DNA of 64,000 nucleotides from a virus, in IMG/VR virus record IMGVR_UViG_3300017971_000026, positions 1-64,000 of that record; one strand, 5' to 3'. This document shows, in pieces, positions 37,394 to 45,096 of the stretch; position 1 is the first letter of the stretch, and each line of letters starts with the position of its first letter. A program made the translations under genes and the position numbers. The notes beneath the pieces are model-generated. The model was not told the origin of the DNA. It ran no database searches and was given only the letters and a program-made list of their open reading frames with translations.

Positions 37394-38315
37394 CCTCGAA
37401 CCCGGCGAGGCCGGGTTCGTCGACTGGGGCGAGGCGCGCTACCACGCCGACCGCGACCACGTCTCGAACTCGTGGCTCTCGGTCCTGATCAAGGAGGGCC
37501 CGGCGATCTACCGGGCGAAGCGCGACGGACTGATCGACAGCGACGAGTCCGACTCGATGCGCTTCGGCACGCTCGTGCACCTAGCCCTGATCGAACCCGA
37601 CGAGTGGCGCCGGCGTCTGTTCGAACCCGAGCCCGTCCGACCGGCCAACGCCAACGGCCGTGGCAAGAAGGGCACGCCTGAGAAAGACTCCTACCTCCGA
37701 TGGAAGCGCGACGTGGACGAGTGGGCGACCGAGCTCGAGCAGGCTCCGGGCGCGATCGTGCTGACCGAGCGCGAGCGCGAGCGCGTCGAGGCTTGCGCCG
37801 AGTCGGTGCGTCAGCACGCGGCAGACGAGCCGGGCGAGCTTGGCGCGAGCGACCTCCTCGCGGCCACGACCGCGACCGAGCAGACGATCCTGCGCCGCGA
37901 CGAGGAGACCGGGATCCTGTTGCGCCACCGGCTCGACCTGCTCGCGGACATGGGTGTCCGCGTGATCGCGGATCTGAAGACGACGCAGGACCCGAGCCCC
38001 GACGCCTTCGCCCGGTCTGTGGCGCGCTTCGGCTACCACCGGCAGGCGGCCATGTACGTCGACGCGCTGCAGGCGGTCGAGCCCGACGCCGAGATCCACT
38101 TCGTGATCATCGCGGTGCGGTCGCGCTTCCCCTTCGAGGTGGCGACGCACGTGATCGAAGCAGACGAACTCAGGCAAGGCCGTCGCGAGTACCGGCGAGC
38201 CCTGCAAGACCTCGCGCGCAGGCGCGAGCAGAACGACTGGCGCGCGGCCTGGCAGCGCGGCCTCAACCGGCTCACGCTCCCGCGCTGGGCCTTCGACAAG
38301 GACGACGACCAATGA
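37386..38315 (+). CDS. RecE-like PD-(D/E)xK exonuclease
   Basis: About 309 aa. Nuclease signature: 'F-G-T-L-V-H-L-A-L-I' (helix with His), 'H-R-L-D-L-L-A-D', then 'A-D-L-K-T-T' (the D-x-K pair) and 'Y-H-R-Q-A-A-M-Y' (final QxxxY motif). This is the YqaJ/RecE C-terminal type, which resects duplex ends 5'-3'. It works with RecT encoded next. Several starts are possible (GTG 37383 or 37386, ATG 37371); I use the one inside the overlap with the upstream stop. Confidence 0.8.
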   Translation: MTDLEPGEAGFVDWGEARYHADRDHVSNSWLSVLIKEGPAIYRAKRDGLIDSDESDSMRFGTLVHLALIEPDEWRRRLFEPEPVRPANANGRGKKGTPEKDSYLRWKRDVDEWATELEQAPGAIVLTERERERVEACAESVRQHAADEPGELGASDLLAATTATEQTILRRDEETGILLRHRLDLLADMGVRVIADLKTTQDPSPDAFARSVARFGYHRQAAMYVDALQAVEPDAEIHFVIIAVRSRFPFEVATHVIEADELRQGRREYRRALQDLARRREQNDWRAAWQRGLNRLTLPRWAFDKDDDQ

Positions 38316-39064
38316 GCACCGAAATCGCACAACAGCAACCACAACTCACCAACGCCTTCGCCGCCGAGAGCAAGGCCAAGTTCGAACTCGCCCAACGGCA
38401 GGCCAAGGCGTTTGCCTCGAGCACGCTCGTCCCCGGCGAGTACCGGGGCAACCTCGCCAACGTCCTGATCGCCACCGAGCTCGCCGAGCGGATCGGCTGC
38501 TCGATCTTCGCGATCATGCAGAACGTCGACATCATCCACGGACGTCCGTCGATGCGGTCGAAGTTCCTGATCGCCACGGTAAACGCGTGCGGTCGCTTCA
38601 CCCCGCTGCGCTTCCGCTGGGAGGGCGAGAAGGGAACTGAGTCCTTCGGGTGCCGCGCGGTGGCGACGGACCGCGAATCCGGCGAGGAGTGCGTCGGCGC
38701 GCTGATCGACTGGCGCATGGTCAACGCCGAGGGCTGGTCGAAGAAGAAGGGGTCCAAGTGGATGACCATGCCCGAGCAGATGTTCATGTACCGCGCGGCG
38801 GCGTTCTGGCAGCGGATCTACGCGCCCGAGTTGAGCCTCGGCATGGGCACAGTCGACGAGGCGCAGGACATTACCGGCGGCTACATCGACGTCGAGCAAC
38901 CGCGAGGGACCAGCCAACTCGCCGCCAGGGTCACGCAGCTGCAGGCCGAGCCGGAGCCCGAGGTCGAGCCGGACCACGACGCGCCGCCTCCCCGCGAGCC
39001 TACGCCCGAGCCGATCCCGGTCGAGCACGATCCGGCGACCGGCGAGGTCTACGGCGGGAAGTGA
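38312..39064 (+). CDS. recT: RecT-family single-strand annealing protein
   Basis: 250 aa. RecT superfamily pattern: 'R-I-G-C-S-I-F-A-I-M-Q-N-V', 'G-R-P-S-M-R-S-K-F-L-I', 'W-M-T-M-P-E-Q-M-F-M-Y-R-A-A', 'P-E-L-S-L-G-M-G-T-V-D-E'. It anneals complementary single strands exposed by the upstream nuclease. The Glu/Pro-rich C-terminus (residues 200-250) is probably disordered. ATG overlaps the nuclease stop; its TGA lies in the next promoter -35. Confidence 0.85.
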   Translation: MSTEIAQQQPQLTNAFAAESKAKFELAQRQAKAFASSTLVPGEYRGNLANVLIATELAERIGCSIFAIMQNVDIIHGRPSMRSKFLIATVNACGRFTPLRFRWEGEKGTESFGCRAVATDRESGEECVGALIDWRMVNAEGWSKKKGSKWMTMPEQMFMYRAAAFWQRIYAPELSLGMGTVDEAQDITGGYIDVEQPRGTSQLAARVTQLQAEPEPEVEPDHDAPPPREPTPEPIPVEHDPATGEVYGGK

Positions 39065-39090
39065 TCCTGGGCCCGGTGGGTAGACCGGGC
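39056..39090 (+). promoter_or_regulatory. class A promoter overlapping the recT stop
   Basis: GGGAAGTG (39056-39063), 15 bases, GGTAGA (39079-39084), six bases to ATG at 39091. The recT TGA is formed by the end of the -35. Confidence 0.75.
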
Positions 39091-39420
39091 ATGCGAGACG
39101 CGATCATCACCTACGTCGCCGCGTTCGTCTCATCGAGCGCGGCGTTTCGCTTCGGCTACGCCGTCCCTGACGCTCAGGCCATGCTCGCCGGGGCGGCGTC
39201 TTCGTTGCTTGCTGTCGCCCTCATCGCGCTCGTCGCGTGGGCGTGGAGCCGGTCGAGGTCGACGCGAGCGGCATGGCACGAGTCGCGCGCCCGAGCTCTG
39301 TCCGAACGACAGTCGACGATGTCCGGCCTGTGGCCGCTGAGCTTCGTCGTGTGGCTCGTGTTTGCGCTGGTCGAGTGGGGGCATGTCCTGCGCGCGGAGT
39401 CGATCGGAGGTGCGCTGTGA
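39091..39420 (+). CDS. membrane protein, holin candidate, 109 aa
   Basis: Starts M-R-D-A-I-I-T-Y-V-A-A-F-V. Three hydrophobic segments (residues about 5-24, 33-53, 83-101) separated by a charged loop (S-R-S-R-S-T-R-A-A-W-H-E). Size and topology suit a class I holin, but it is not next to the lysozyme-like gene, so this is only a possibility. Confidence 0.55.
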   Translation: MRDAIITYVAAFVSSSAAFRFGYAVPDAQAMLAGAASSLLAVALIALVAWAWSRSRSTRAAWHESRARALSERQSTMSGLWPLSFVVWLVFALVEWGHVLRAESIGGAL

Positions 39421-40520
39421 CCTTCGGGCCCGGCGTGGATGTGACCCAGTCCGGGGCGCTCGTTGTGCGCTTCTTCTACCGCGGCGACGACAGCAGGCTC
39501 ATGCGGGTCGTCGTGGCCGTCGACAACGACGTGGCTGTCGAGGAGCACATGGGCCTGGACGCTCTTGGCGGGATCCGATGGCGGCCGGTCGATCTCGACG
39601 ATGACGAGGACATGCCGAGCGCCTGGGTCGGCATGGTGGCGGCTGCGATCGCGTGGGCCTACCGGGAGCGGATCCCCTCGCGGCCGAGCGTCGAGCAGAT
39701 CATGGACGCCGGCCGATCCGAGGGATTCCGCGAGTGCGCGCACCGCCTCGCAGCCGTACTCGACGACGAGCCTCGATGGCACATCGTGTTCGGCGAGGTC
39801 GTGAAGTTGCGGATCGGGCAACTCCATCGCCAGGGGATGAGCGACGAGGACATCGCCGCCGCCGTGGGCTGGCCTCTGAGCAACGTCGAAACCGTGCTCG
39901 CGGGGACGCGGTGCGAGACCGTGTCGAGCGTAGACGTCGAGACCCTTCGCGAACTCGCCGAGGACTGGGCTGGTCAAGGGCAGGCGTCGTGGGAGTCGGA
40001 TTACGAGCGCGGCGAGACCGTGGCCTGGAGGCTCGCGGCTGAACGGATCACAGAGGTCCTCGACGCCAAGCCCAACATGGCCGATCCGACCGCTGACATG
40101 GAGGCCAGCGCCGACGAGATGGGCGAGCCTCCGCAGGTGCCAGGCCGCCCAGGGTGGCCGGGAGACGTTGGGGGAGTAGTCGGGCCGAAGCCTGGCACCG
40201 ATGACGTCGTGGTCGAGATTGCGACCGAAGACGACGGCTTCGTGTTCGTCACCGTGATGACTCCCGAGGACGACGAGTGGGGCAACGGGTCCGAGGACCC
40301 GGACGCCCGAGTGGCTATCGTCGCGCTCGATGACCTGCGCCATGTTCTCGGGGGACTCCGTACCCAAGCAACGGGGCTACGCGGTCAGGTCGAGGCCGTT
40401 CGCAGGGCCATCGAGACCCGACTGATCAACGCCAACGAACACAAGAACACCGACCGCGCTGGGGCCTTCATCGAGATCGACGCGCTGCTCCGAACTGCGC
40501 TGGACGGTGACCCCACATGA
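39417..40520 (+). CDS. unknown protein with internal HTH-like segment, 367 aa
   Basis: GTG overlapping the previous stop. Residues about 140-165 (M-S-D-E-D-I-A-A-A-V-G-W-P-L-S-N-V) look like a helix-turn-helix of the kind that marks phage regulatory or initiator proteins. The rest is acidic, with a Pro/Gly linker near residue 240 and a helical C-terminus. No named family. Confidence 0.55.
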   Translation: MTFGPGVDVTQSGALVVRFFYRGDDSRLMRVVVAVDNDVAVEEHMGLDALGGIRWRPVDLDDDEDMPSAWVGMVAAAIAWAYRERIPSRPSVEQIMDAGRSEGFRECAHRLAAVLDDEPRWHIVFGEVVKLRIGQLHRQGMSDEDIAAAVGWPLSNVETVLAGTRCETVSSVDVETLRELAEDWAGQGQASWESDYERGETVAWRLAAERITEVLDAKPNMADPTADMEASADEMGEPPQVPGRPGWPGDVGGVVGPKPGTDDVVVEIATEDDGFVFVTVMTPEDDEWGNGSEDPDARVAIVALDDLRHVLGGLRTQATGLRGQVEAVRRAIETRLINANEHKNTDRAGAFIEIDALLRTALDGDPT

Positions 40521-41053
40521 GCACGATCGCGATCGACCCCGGCAAGACGACGGGCATCGCCCTCTACCTCGGCGGACCCTCGAGCCCGATCGTCGCGTCG
40601 TGGGTCGACCCGACCTCGGTGGAGATCCTCGCGTTCCTACGCTGGGCGAAAGGCGCCGGGTTCACGACCGTCGTGATCGAAGATCAGCACCTACCGCGAC
40701 CGAGGGTCGTGCGTGGCTCGATCAAGTGGCGGCTGAACTGGCCCAACCTCCAGACCCTGATCCGAGGCGCCGCGCGCTGGATGACCTGCGCAGAGATCGT
40801 CGGCATGCGCGTCGAGTTCATCAAGCCGGCCGAGTGGCAGGGGCCGATGCTCGGCAAGTCGAGCGACCTCTCGACGAAGCAGCTGTGCTCGAAGGTGGTC
40901 GCCGAGACCTGGGTGACCGTCCGGCGCTGGCACCCCGCGAAGGGCGAGGCCGTCGGGGACGCGCAACTCGTGAAGGTCGACCGGCTCAACGAGCACATCC
41001 GCGACGCGATCATGATGGGGCGCTGGTGGATGCTCTACGGGGGTGCACGATGA
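40517..41053 (+). CDS. RuvC-like Holliday junction resolvase
   Basis: 178 aa, the usual RuvC size. RNase H-fold catalytic motifs: 'A-I-D-P-G-K-T-T-G-I-A' (residues 4-14, first Asp), 'V-V-I-E-D-Q' (second acid, about 53) and C-terminal 'R-D-A-I-M-M-G-R-W-W' (last Asp). It would resolve recombination intermediates or debranch DNA before packaging. Belongs to the recombination operon. ATG overlaps the previous stop. Confidence 0.8.
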   Translation: MSTIAIDPGKTTGIALYLGGPSSPIVASWVDPTSVEILAFLRWAKGAGFTTVVIEDQHLPRPRVVRGSIKWRLNWPNLQTLIRGAARWMTCAEIVGMRVEFIKPAEWQGPMLGKSSDLSTKQLCSKVVAETWVTVRRWHPAKGEAVGDAQLVKVDRLNEHIRDAIMMGRWWMLYGGAR

Positions 41054-41142
41054 GGCGCGCGATGGAGTTTGCCCGCGCAGCGCTCTGGGTAGCTCTCGTG
41101 TTCGTAGCGTGCGCCGTGCCGGACCTGGAGTCGAAACGATGA
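41050..41142 (+). CDS. small lipoprotein-like peptide, 30 aa
   Basis: ATG and TGA both overlap the neighbouring genes (ATGA). Basic start (M-R-R-A-M-E-F-A-R), hydrophobic core (L-W-V-A-L-V-F-V-A-C) with a possible lipobox F-V-A-C, then a short polar tail. Could be a membrane-anchored peptide; function unknown. Confidence 0.5.
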   Translation: MRRAMEFARAALWVALVFVACAVPDLESKR

Positions 41143-41351
41143 AGCTCAAGCCCGGGACCAAGCTCGTGCTCGAGATCAGCCCGTGCGACTACGGCCTCAA
41201 GCTCGAGCAGCTCCTCGCCGTCGGTCGTTCGACCCGCAAGCGCAAGGGCAAGCCGATCCTCGTGCGGTCCGAGGAGGAACTTTGGATCGAGCTCGAACAG
41301 CTTGCGCAGCGCAAGCTCGCGCGCCTCGGACTGGAGAAGTCGAAGCCATGA
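41139..41351 (+). CDS. small basic protein, 70 aa
   Basis: Starts M-K-L-K-P-G-T-K-L-V-L-E-I-S. Short strand-helix protein with Lys-rich middle and a Leu/Lys C-terminal helix. Encoded just before a RelE/ParE-like protein, so it could be its partner; there is no antitoxin motif to prove it. Confidence 0.55.
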   Translation: MKLKPGTKLVLEISPCDYGLKLEQLLAVGRSTRKRKGKPILVRSEEELWIELEQLAQRKLARLGLEKSKP

Positions 41352-41608
41352 AGTCATTCGAGAAGTCATTGAAGCGCAAGCCGCGGGACGTCGTGAACCG
41401 GGCGCGGAAGATCGTCGAGAGAATCCGCGACGGCGCCAAGGCCCACGAGGTCGGGGCGAAGCGGATGAACCACGCCCGGGATCGGCTCTCAGTCGCGATC
41501 GGACGCTCGTGGCGCCTGGTCCTGCGCGAGGTCGATGGCGTGCTCGAACCCCTCGCGCTCATGAGCCACGAGACCTACAACGGGACCAAGCCGGCGTCGA
41601 AGCGATGA
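41348..41608 (+). CDS. RelE/ParE-fold-like small protein, 86 aa
   Basis: N-terminal basic helices (F-E-K-S-L-K-R-K-P-R-D-V-V-N-R-A) followed by 'A-K-R-M-N-H-A-R-D-R-L-S-V-A-I-G', 'S-W-R-L-V-L-R-E-V-D-G' and 'P-L-A-L-M-S-H-E-T-Y-N', the strand order and final H-x3-Y expected of a RelE/ParE-type RNase or gyrase poison. The likeness is by eye. It could be a host-takeover nuclease rather than half of a toxin-antitoxin pair. Confidence 0.5.
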   Translation: MKSFEKSLKRKPRDVVNRARKIVERIRDGAKAHEVGAKRMNHARDRLSVAIGRSWRLVLREVDGVLEPLALMSHETYNGTKPASKR

Positions 41609-42306
41609 CGCCCGACCCACCGTCGGACTGACGCCCGCGCGAGACCCAGTGCCCACGCCCGCCGCTCCTCCGTCGACTGTCGACGGCCAAGATCCCGCTC
41701 GGTGACGGGGGCCCAGCAGCTGTGGCCGTAGCCGCTGAGCCGCTCGCAGAACCGGCGACGCTTCGCCGCGGGCAACGTGAAGGAGCAGTCGCCCGAGCGG
41801 CACTCGACGAACCCGCCGTAGACTGCCTGGACCTCGACGAGGTTGCGAGCGCCGTAGCGGGTCACCGCCCGCCACACGATCTCGTGGGCGATCGCGGTCG
41901 AGACCTCGGGCGTGCACAAGGCGGGCTCGAGGTCGCTGCCGTCCCACTTGTTGCCGTGCCAGCGAAGCGAGAGGCCGTAGGCGCCCAGGCCATCCTCGAC
42001 GCCGCGCACGTCCTCGCCGCGGGTGTGCCGGACGCTCGCCTCGCCGCAGAAGCTCTCGCGGCAGATCACGAGCCGATGGAAGGCGCGGATGATCGGCGCG
42101 ACGCGCAGGTCGGACAGGGCGACGTCGACGCGCTCCTGGGTCCGGCGCTTCTGGTCCCGAGACCACGCCACGCGCTCGCTACGGTCGTTGCAGTAGTCTC
42201 CGGGGACCAAGCCGCCGATGACGCCGGCGGACGCTGGACGGGCCCACAGAAGCGCGAGGACAGTGAGGATGGCGAGGGTGATGCGGAGCATGATCCGGTC
42301 GTCCAT
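41575..42306 (-). CDS. secreted lysozyme / transglycosylase-like protein, endolysin candidate
   Basis: 243 aa. A signal peptide is clear (M-D-D-R-I-M-L-R-I-T, then a Leu/Ile-rich core, cleavage after P-A-S-A at about 27). The mature part has 'C-R-E-S-F-C-G-E' (candidate catalytic Glu), 'G-L-G-A-Y-G-L-S-L' and '...T-A-I-A-H-E-I-V-W-R-A-V-T-R-Y-G', the order seen in SLT/lysozyme folds, plus about ten Cys that would form disulphides outside the cytoplasm. TACGCT nine bases upstream of the ATG. Best candidate for peptidoglycan degradation in this window. Confidence 0.6.
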   Translation of the reverse strand: MDDRIMLRITLAILTVLALLWARPASAGVIGGLVPGDYCNDRSERVAWSRDQKRRTQERVDVALSDLRVAPIIRAFHRLVICRESFCGEASVRHTRGEDVRGVEDGLGAYGLSLRWHGNKWDGSDLEPALCTPEVSTAIAHEIVWRAVTRYGARNLVEVQAVYGGFVECRSGDCSFTLPAAKRRRFCERLSGYGHSCWAPVTERDLGRRQSTEERRAWALGLARASVRRWVGRHRFDAGLVPL

Positions 42307-42321
42307 GGGTCGGGCAGCGTA
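42307..42321 (-). promoter_or_regulatory. class B-like promoter
   Basis: TGC-TACGCT, nine bases before ATG 42306, three more than usual. Five bases from the divergent class A -35. Confidence 0.5.
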
Positions 42322-42326
42322 GCACC

Positions 42327-42362
42327 GGGAAGCGGGCAGTTGCGTGCGGGGTAGGGACTGGC
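42327..42362 (+). promoter_or_regulatory. class A promoter
   Basis: GGGAAGCG (42327-42334), 15 bases, GGTAGG (42350-42355), seven bases to ATG at 42363. Confidence 0.8.
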
Positions 42363-42608
42363 ATGCCCGAGCTGAAGCCCCACACCGTGTCGCTGACGAT
42401 CGCGCGATGCAAAGACTGCCCGAACCTGCACGTAGGGCGGCTGTACTCCCTCGACGGCTTTGACCGGGGGTGCGACTGGACCTGCACCGCGGCGAACAAC
42501 CGCGCGGTCGCGTCGTTCGTCGAGTGGCCGCGAGATGAACCCAAGACGATCCCGAGGTGGTGCCCGCTGCGCTCGAAGCCGAGCGAGGAGACCAGCGATG
42601 ACCGATGA
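42363..42608 (+). CDS. small zinc-binding phage protein, 81 aa
   Basis: Starts M-P-E-L-K-P-H-T-V-S-L. Cys pattern C-K-D-C-P-N, C-D-W-T-C and W-C-P-L-R-S resembles small phage proteins with a single metal site. Role unknown. First of a class A operon that also encodes a LuxR-type regulator. Confidence 0.6.
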   Translation: MPELKPHTVSLTIARCKDCPNLHVGRLYSLDGFDRGCDWTCTAANNRAVASFVEWPRDEPKTIPRWCPLRSKPSEETSDDR

Positions 42609-42993
42609 CCTGCCCACGATCCGCCTCGCCTGTGAGGGCGATGAGCACGCCCACCGCGCCGCGTGCATCCTGGAGGCCGTCGGCTACACGGTCGTCCGCG
42701 ACATCGCGGGCCTCGATACGATCGCCGACCGGGCGCGGGCCATCGGCGAGAAGTTCAAGCTGACCACGCGCGAGCAGGACGTCTTCGACGGCGTGATCCG
42801 GGGCCGGTCCAACGAGCAGATCGCCCGCGAACTCGACATCAGCCGCGCGACGGTGAAGTGGCACATGCACAACGTGCTTTCCAAGACCAACACCGGGACG
42901 CGCGAGCAAATGCTACGGCTCGCCCTGTTGGGAACCGCCGGCGAGACGGTCGATCCCGATCCTGCCCAGGATTGGCCGTCGAAATGCTACTGA
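42598..42993 (+). CDS. LuxR/GerE-type transcription regulator
   Basis: 131 aa. C-terminal residues about 55-115 form a GerE helix-turn-helix: 'L-T-T-R-E-Q-D-V-F-D-G-V-I-R-G', 'N-E-Q-I-A-R-E-L-D-I-S-R-A-T-V', 'K-W-H-M-H-N-V-L-S-K'. There is no recognisable receiver or autoinducer domain in the 55-residue N-terminus. It probably activates or represses one promoter class; late class B control is a candidate. Overlaps both neighbours. Confidence 0.8.
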   Translation: MTDDLPTIRLACEGDEHAHRAACILEAVGYTVVRDIAGLDTIADRARAIGEKFKLTTREQDVFDGVIRGRSNEQIARELDISRATVKWHMHNVLSKTNTGTREQMLRLALLGTAGETVDPDPAQDWPSKCY

Positions 42994-43433
42994 TTGACCG
43001 AGCCCGAGCGCTCCTCGCACTGCGATCGATCGCCGACTCCGAGATGACCGACGAGCGTGGCGACATCGAGCACGCGCTACACGAGGTCTGCCACGCGGTG
43101 GTGTTGGGGATCGCCGCGCCGGGCCCAGATGACCTGTCGTTCGTCGTCGGACGGAAAATCCAAGCGATGCAGACCCGCAGCCATGCTCGCGCGGACTGGC
43201 AGGAGATTATGGTAGTCGCCGCGGAGCTTCGCGCGACCGAGCTCCTCGGCGGCTTGCCGGGCGGAGGCCGGCACCTGACGATCTCCGACGTGCTCGGTGG
43301 CAACACCAACTCGATCCCGCGAGAAGAGGCCGAGGCGCACGTCCAGCGGCTGCTCGGGTGCGAGACGACGTACCGACGAGCGCGGGCGGCGTTGTGTTGG
43401 GCGATAGCGAGCGCACCCGAGCAGGTGCGGTAG
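42984..43433 (+). CDS. putative HExxH metalloprotein, 149 aa
   Basis: Contains 'A-L-H-E-V-C-H-A-V-V-L-G-I' at about residues 31-43, which fits the HExxH zinc-protease signature and resembles the M41 form (H-E-A-G-H-A-V). The rest is helical, including a basic segment (M-Q-T-R-S-H-A-R-A-D-W-Q-E) and 'E-A-E-A-H-V-Q-R-L-L'. Could be a small peptidase acting on a host or phage regulator. The motif alone is weak evidence. Confidence 0.5.
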   Translation: MLLIDRARALLALRSIADSEMTDERGDIEHALHEVCHAVVLGIAAPGPDDLSFVVGRKIQAMQTRSHARADWQEIMVVAAELRATELLGGLPGGGRHLTISDVLGGNTNSIPREEAEAHVQRLLGCETTYRRARAALCWAIASAPEQVR

Positions 43434-43442
43434 ACTCGGAGC
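43431..43442 (+). promoter_or_regulatory. class B promoter
   Basis: TAGACT, six bases, GTG at 43443. The preceding AGGTGCGG is shared with the promoters at 44404 and (GGGTGCGC) 45419. The upstream stop TAG is inside the box. Confidence 0.65.
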
Positions 43443-44000
43443 GTGAAGGCCGAGACCACGCTCTTCCCCTACGGCGGCGCCGAGGGTCTCCCCGTGCTTC
43501 GCCTCGACGCTGAGGGTCAACCCTGGTCCGACGAGGCCGCCGCGCTGGCCCTCGCGCGAGCTCGGCCGCCGGGCCTGTTCGCCGCGTGGATCACGGGCGT
43601 CGCTGACTGGCACGCGCGCGACTTCATGACCTGGGTGACGCGCACGCCGGACCTCGGCCTGCCGCTGATCTCGCTGCGCGACCTCGACGCCCAGCGTTGG
43701 ATCGGCGGCGTCGCCAACGTCCTCGACGCGAGCGCGGCGATGCAGTGCTCCGGGCCCGACGAGCTCGCCGACTTCCTCGCCGCGCGCGCTCACTCGGTGC
43801 CCGAGATCGAGGACCTGGTCGTGCGTGTCGGACCGGACACCCGAGCTCCGAGCGCGAGTGTGCTCGAGGTCCTCGCCGAGTTCTGTCAGCCGCAGGACCA
43901 GGGCTACGTCTACGCGCCGCGCGACCACAAGCACTGGGCGCTGCTCGAGCGCGTCGTCGCCATGACGTCGAGCATGTGGGCGCTGCGGGGGTCGGGCTAG
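43443..44000 (+). CDS. unknown protein, 185 aa
   Basis: GTG start (M-K-A-E-T-T-L-F-P-Y-G-G). Ala/Leu/Asp-rich alpha/beta protein with several Trp; ends M-W-A-L-R-G-S-G. Monocistronic, class B, in the leader area of the packaging genes. No family recognised. Confidence 0.6.
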   Translation: MKAETTLFPYGGAEGLPVLRLDAEGQPWSDEAAALALARARPPGLFAAWITGVADWHARDFMTWVTRTPDLGLPLISLRDLDAQRWIGGVANVLDASAAMQCSGPDELADFLAARAHSVPEIEDLVVRVGPDTRAPSASVLEVLAEFCQPQDQGYVYAPRDHKHWALLERVVAMTSSMWALRGSG

Positions 44001-44371
44001 ACCATCCCGGAAGGTCGCACGCCGGTGATGCCCTCCCGGTAGTCCGCAGCCTCTCCCGCGACTTCGCCGAGGATGATCCCCGCGACCCCGTCGGCCGGGT
44101 TGTAGCTCGCTTGGATCGAAAACGCCGGCCAGTCGAGGCCGTAGCTCGTGACCCACTCCGCGAGACGATCGGCCTCGGCCGCGAGCTCCGAAGGGCGGCA
44201 CCCGACGAAGACCATGCGAAATGGGACCGCGCACTCCATGCCGGCTGCATGGTTCGACCCGTCGCCGCTGTCCATCGTGTGAAAGCCCGCGGTGCGCATG
44301 GCGACCACAAGATCGCGGATTCCGGGTGAGAGGTCTTGGATTTGCTCGGGTGTGAGAGGTGGCGTCTGCAT
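43997..44371 (-). CDS. unknown protein, 124 aa
   Basis: Starts M-Q-T-P-P-L-T-P-E-Q-I-Q-D-L. Contains 'A-G-F-H-T-M-D-S-G-D-G-S-N', similar in layout to the 'A-G-I-R-T-R-D-S-C-C-G-H-G' of the 46978 protein, so both may belong to one small-protein family. Class B TAGTGT six bases before ATG. Four-base 3' overlap with the plus gene. Confidence 0.55.
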   Translation of the reverse strand: MQTPPLTPEQIQDLSPGIRDLVVAMRTAGFHTMDSGDGSNHAAGMECAVPFRMVFVGCRPSELAAEADRLAEWVTSYGLDWPAFSIQASYNPADGVAGIILGEVAGEAADYREGITGVRPSGMV

Positions 44372-44383
44372 GCGAGCACACTA
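44372..44383 (-). promoter_or_regulatory. class B promoter
   Basis: TAGTGT, six bases, ATG at 44371. Divergent from the terminase small subunit promoter. Confidence 0.55.
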
Positions 44384-44403
44384 CCGCAACCGCGCAGGTG
44401 CGG

Positions 44404-44415
44404 TACGATCCAGCC
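44404..44415 (+). promoter_or_regulatory. class B promoter
   Basis: TACGAT, six bases, GTG at 44416; preceded by AGGTGCGG. Confidence 0.65.
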
Positions 44416-45096
44416 GTGACCCGCAAGCCGCCGCGCCCGTCCGACGAGGACCACGCCCGCGCGCTGTCGCTCTACCGCGCCAACGCGAGCGTCGAGTCGA
44501 TCGTCGAGCGGACCGGCCTCAGCGAGGAGCAGGTCGACCGAGCGATCTACGAGGGTTGGCCGCCGAGCCGAGGCAAGAACCCCCGCGGACCGCTCCGAGC
44601 CTTCGAGCACGAGATCCAGGACCGGCTGCACCGGCTGGAGCTCGCGCGACTCGACTGGGCGCAGGCTGTCGTCGAAGCCGCAGCCGTCCACGCCAAGGAC
44701 TGGGCGGCGGCCGTCAAGAAGGGCGCCGCGATCAAGCAGGCGATCCTCAGCGCGTGGGGGGCGAAGGTCCAGAACGCGATGCAGGACGCGAGCGTCGCCG
44801 GCAAGATCGACGCGTCGAAGATCGACCTCGCCGACTTCGCGATCCCGATCGACCTGGTCCGAAGCCTTCGCGCGCTGTCCGTGGCCATGGACCCGGCGCA
44901 GCAGGCGAAGATCGCAGACGTCTACCGGTTCCTCCGCGGCGTCGATGACGACGAGGACGGCGTCGGCGAGTTGGAACGCGTCCAGGCGGCCCTCGGCGAG
45001 ATGACCGACGAGCAGCTCGAGCACTACGTCGAGACCGGCGAGCGGCCGAGCCCCGAGCAGAAGGTCATCGACTTTCCGCAGCAGGGGTCAGGCTAG
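44416..45096 (+). CDS. terminase small subunit (putative)
   Basis: 226 aa. N-terminal residues 10-50 look like the DNA-binding HTH of small terminases (H-A-R-A-L-S-L-Y-R-A-N-A-S-V, then 'I-V-E-R-T-G-L-S-E-E-Q-V-D-R-A-I'), followed by a long helical oligomerisation region. It lies just before the large subunit on the same strand. It would recognise the packaging site. GTG start, class B. Confidence 0.65.
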   Translation: MTRKPPRPSDEDHARALSLYRANASVESIVERTGLSEEQVDRAIYEGWPPSRGKNPRGPLRAFEHEIQDRLHRLELARLDWAQAVVEAAAVHAKDWAAAVKKGAAIKQAILSAWGAKVQNAMQDASVAGKIDASKIDLADFAIPIDLVRSLRALSVAMDPAQQAKIADVYRFLRGVDDDEDGVGELERVQAALGEMTDEQLEHYVETGERPSPEQKVIDFPQQGSG

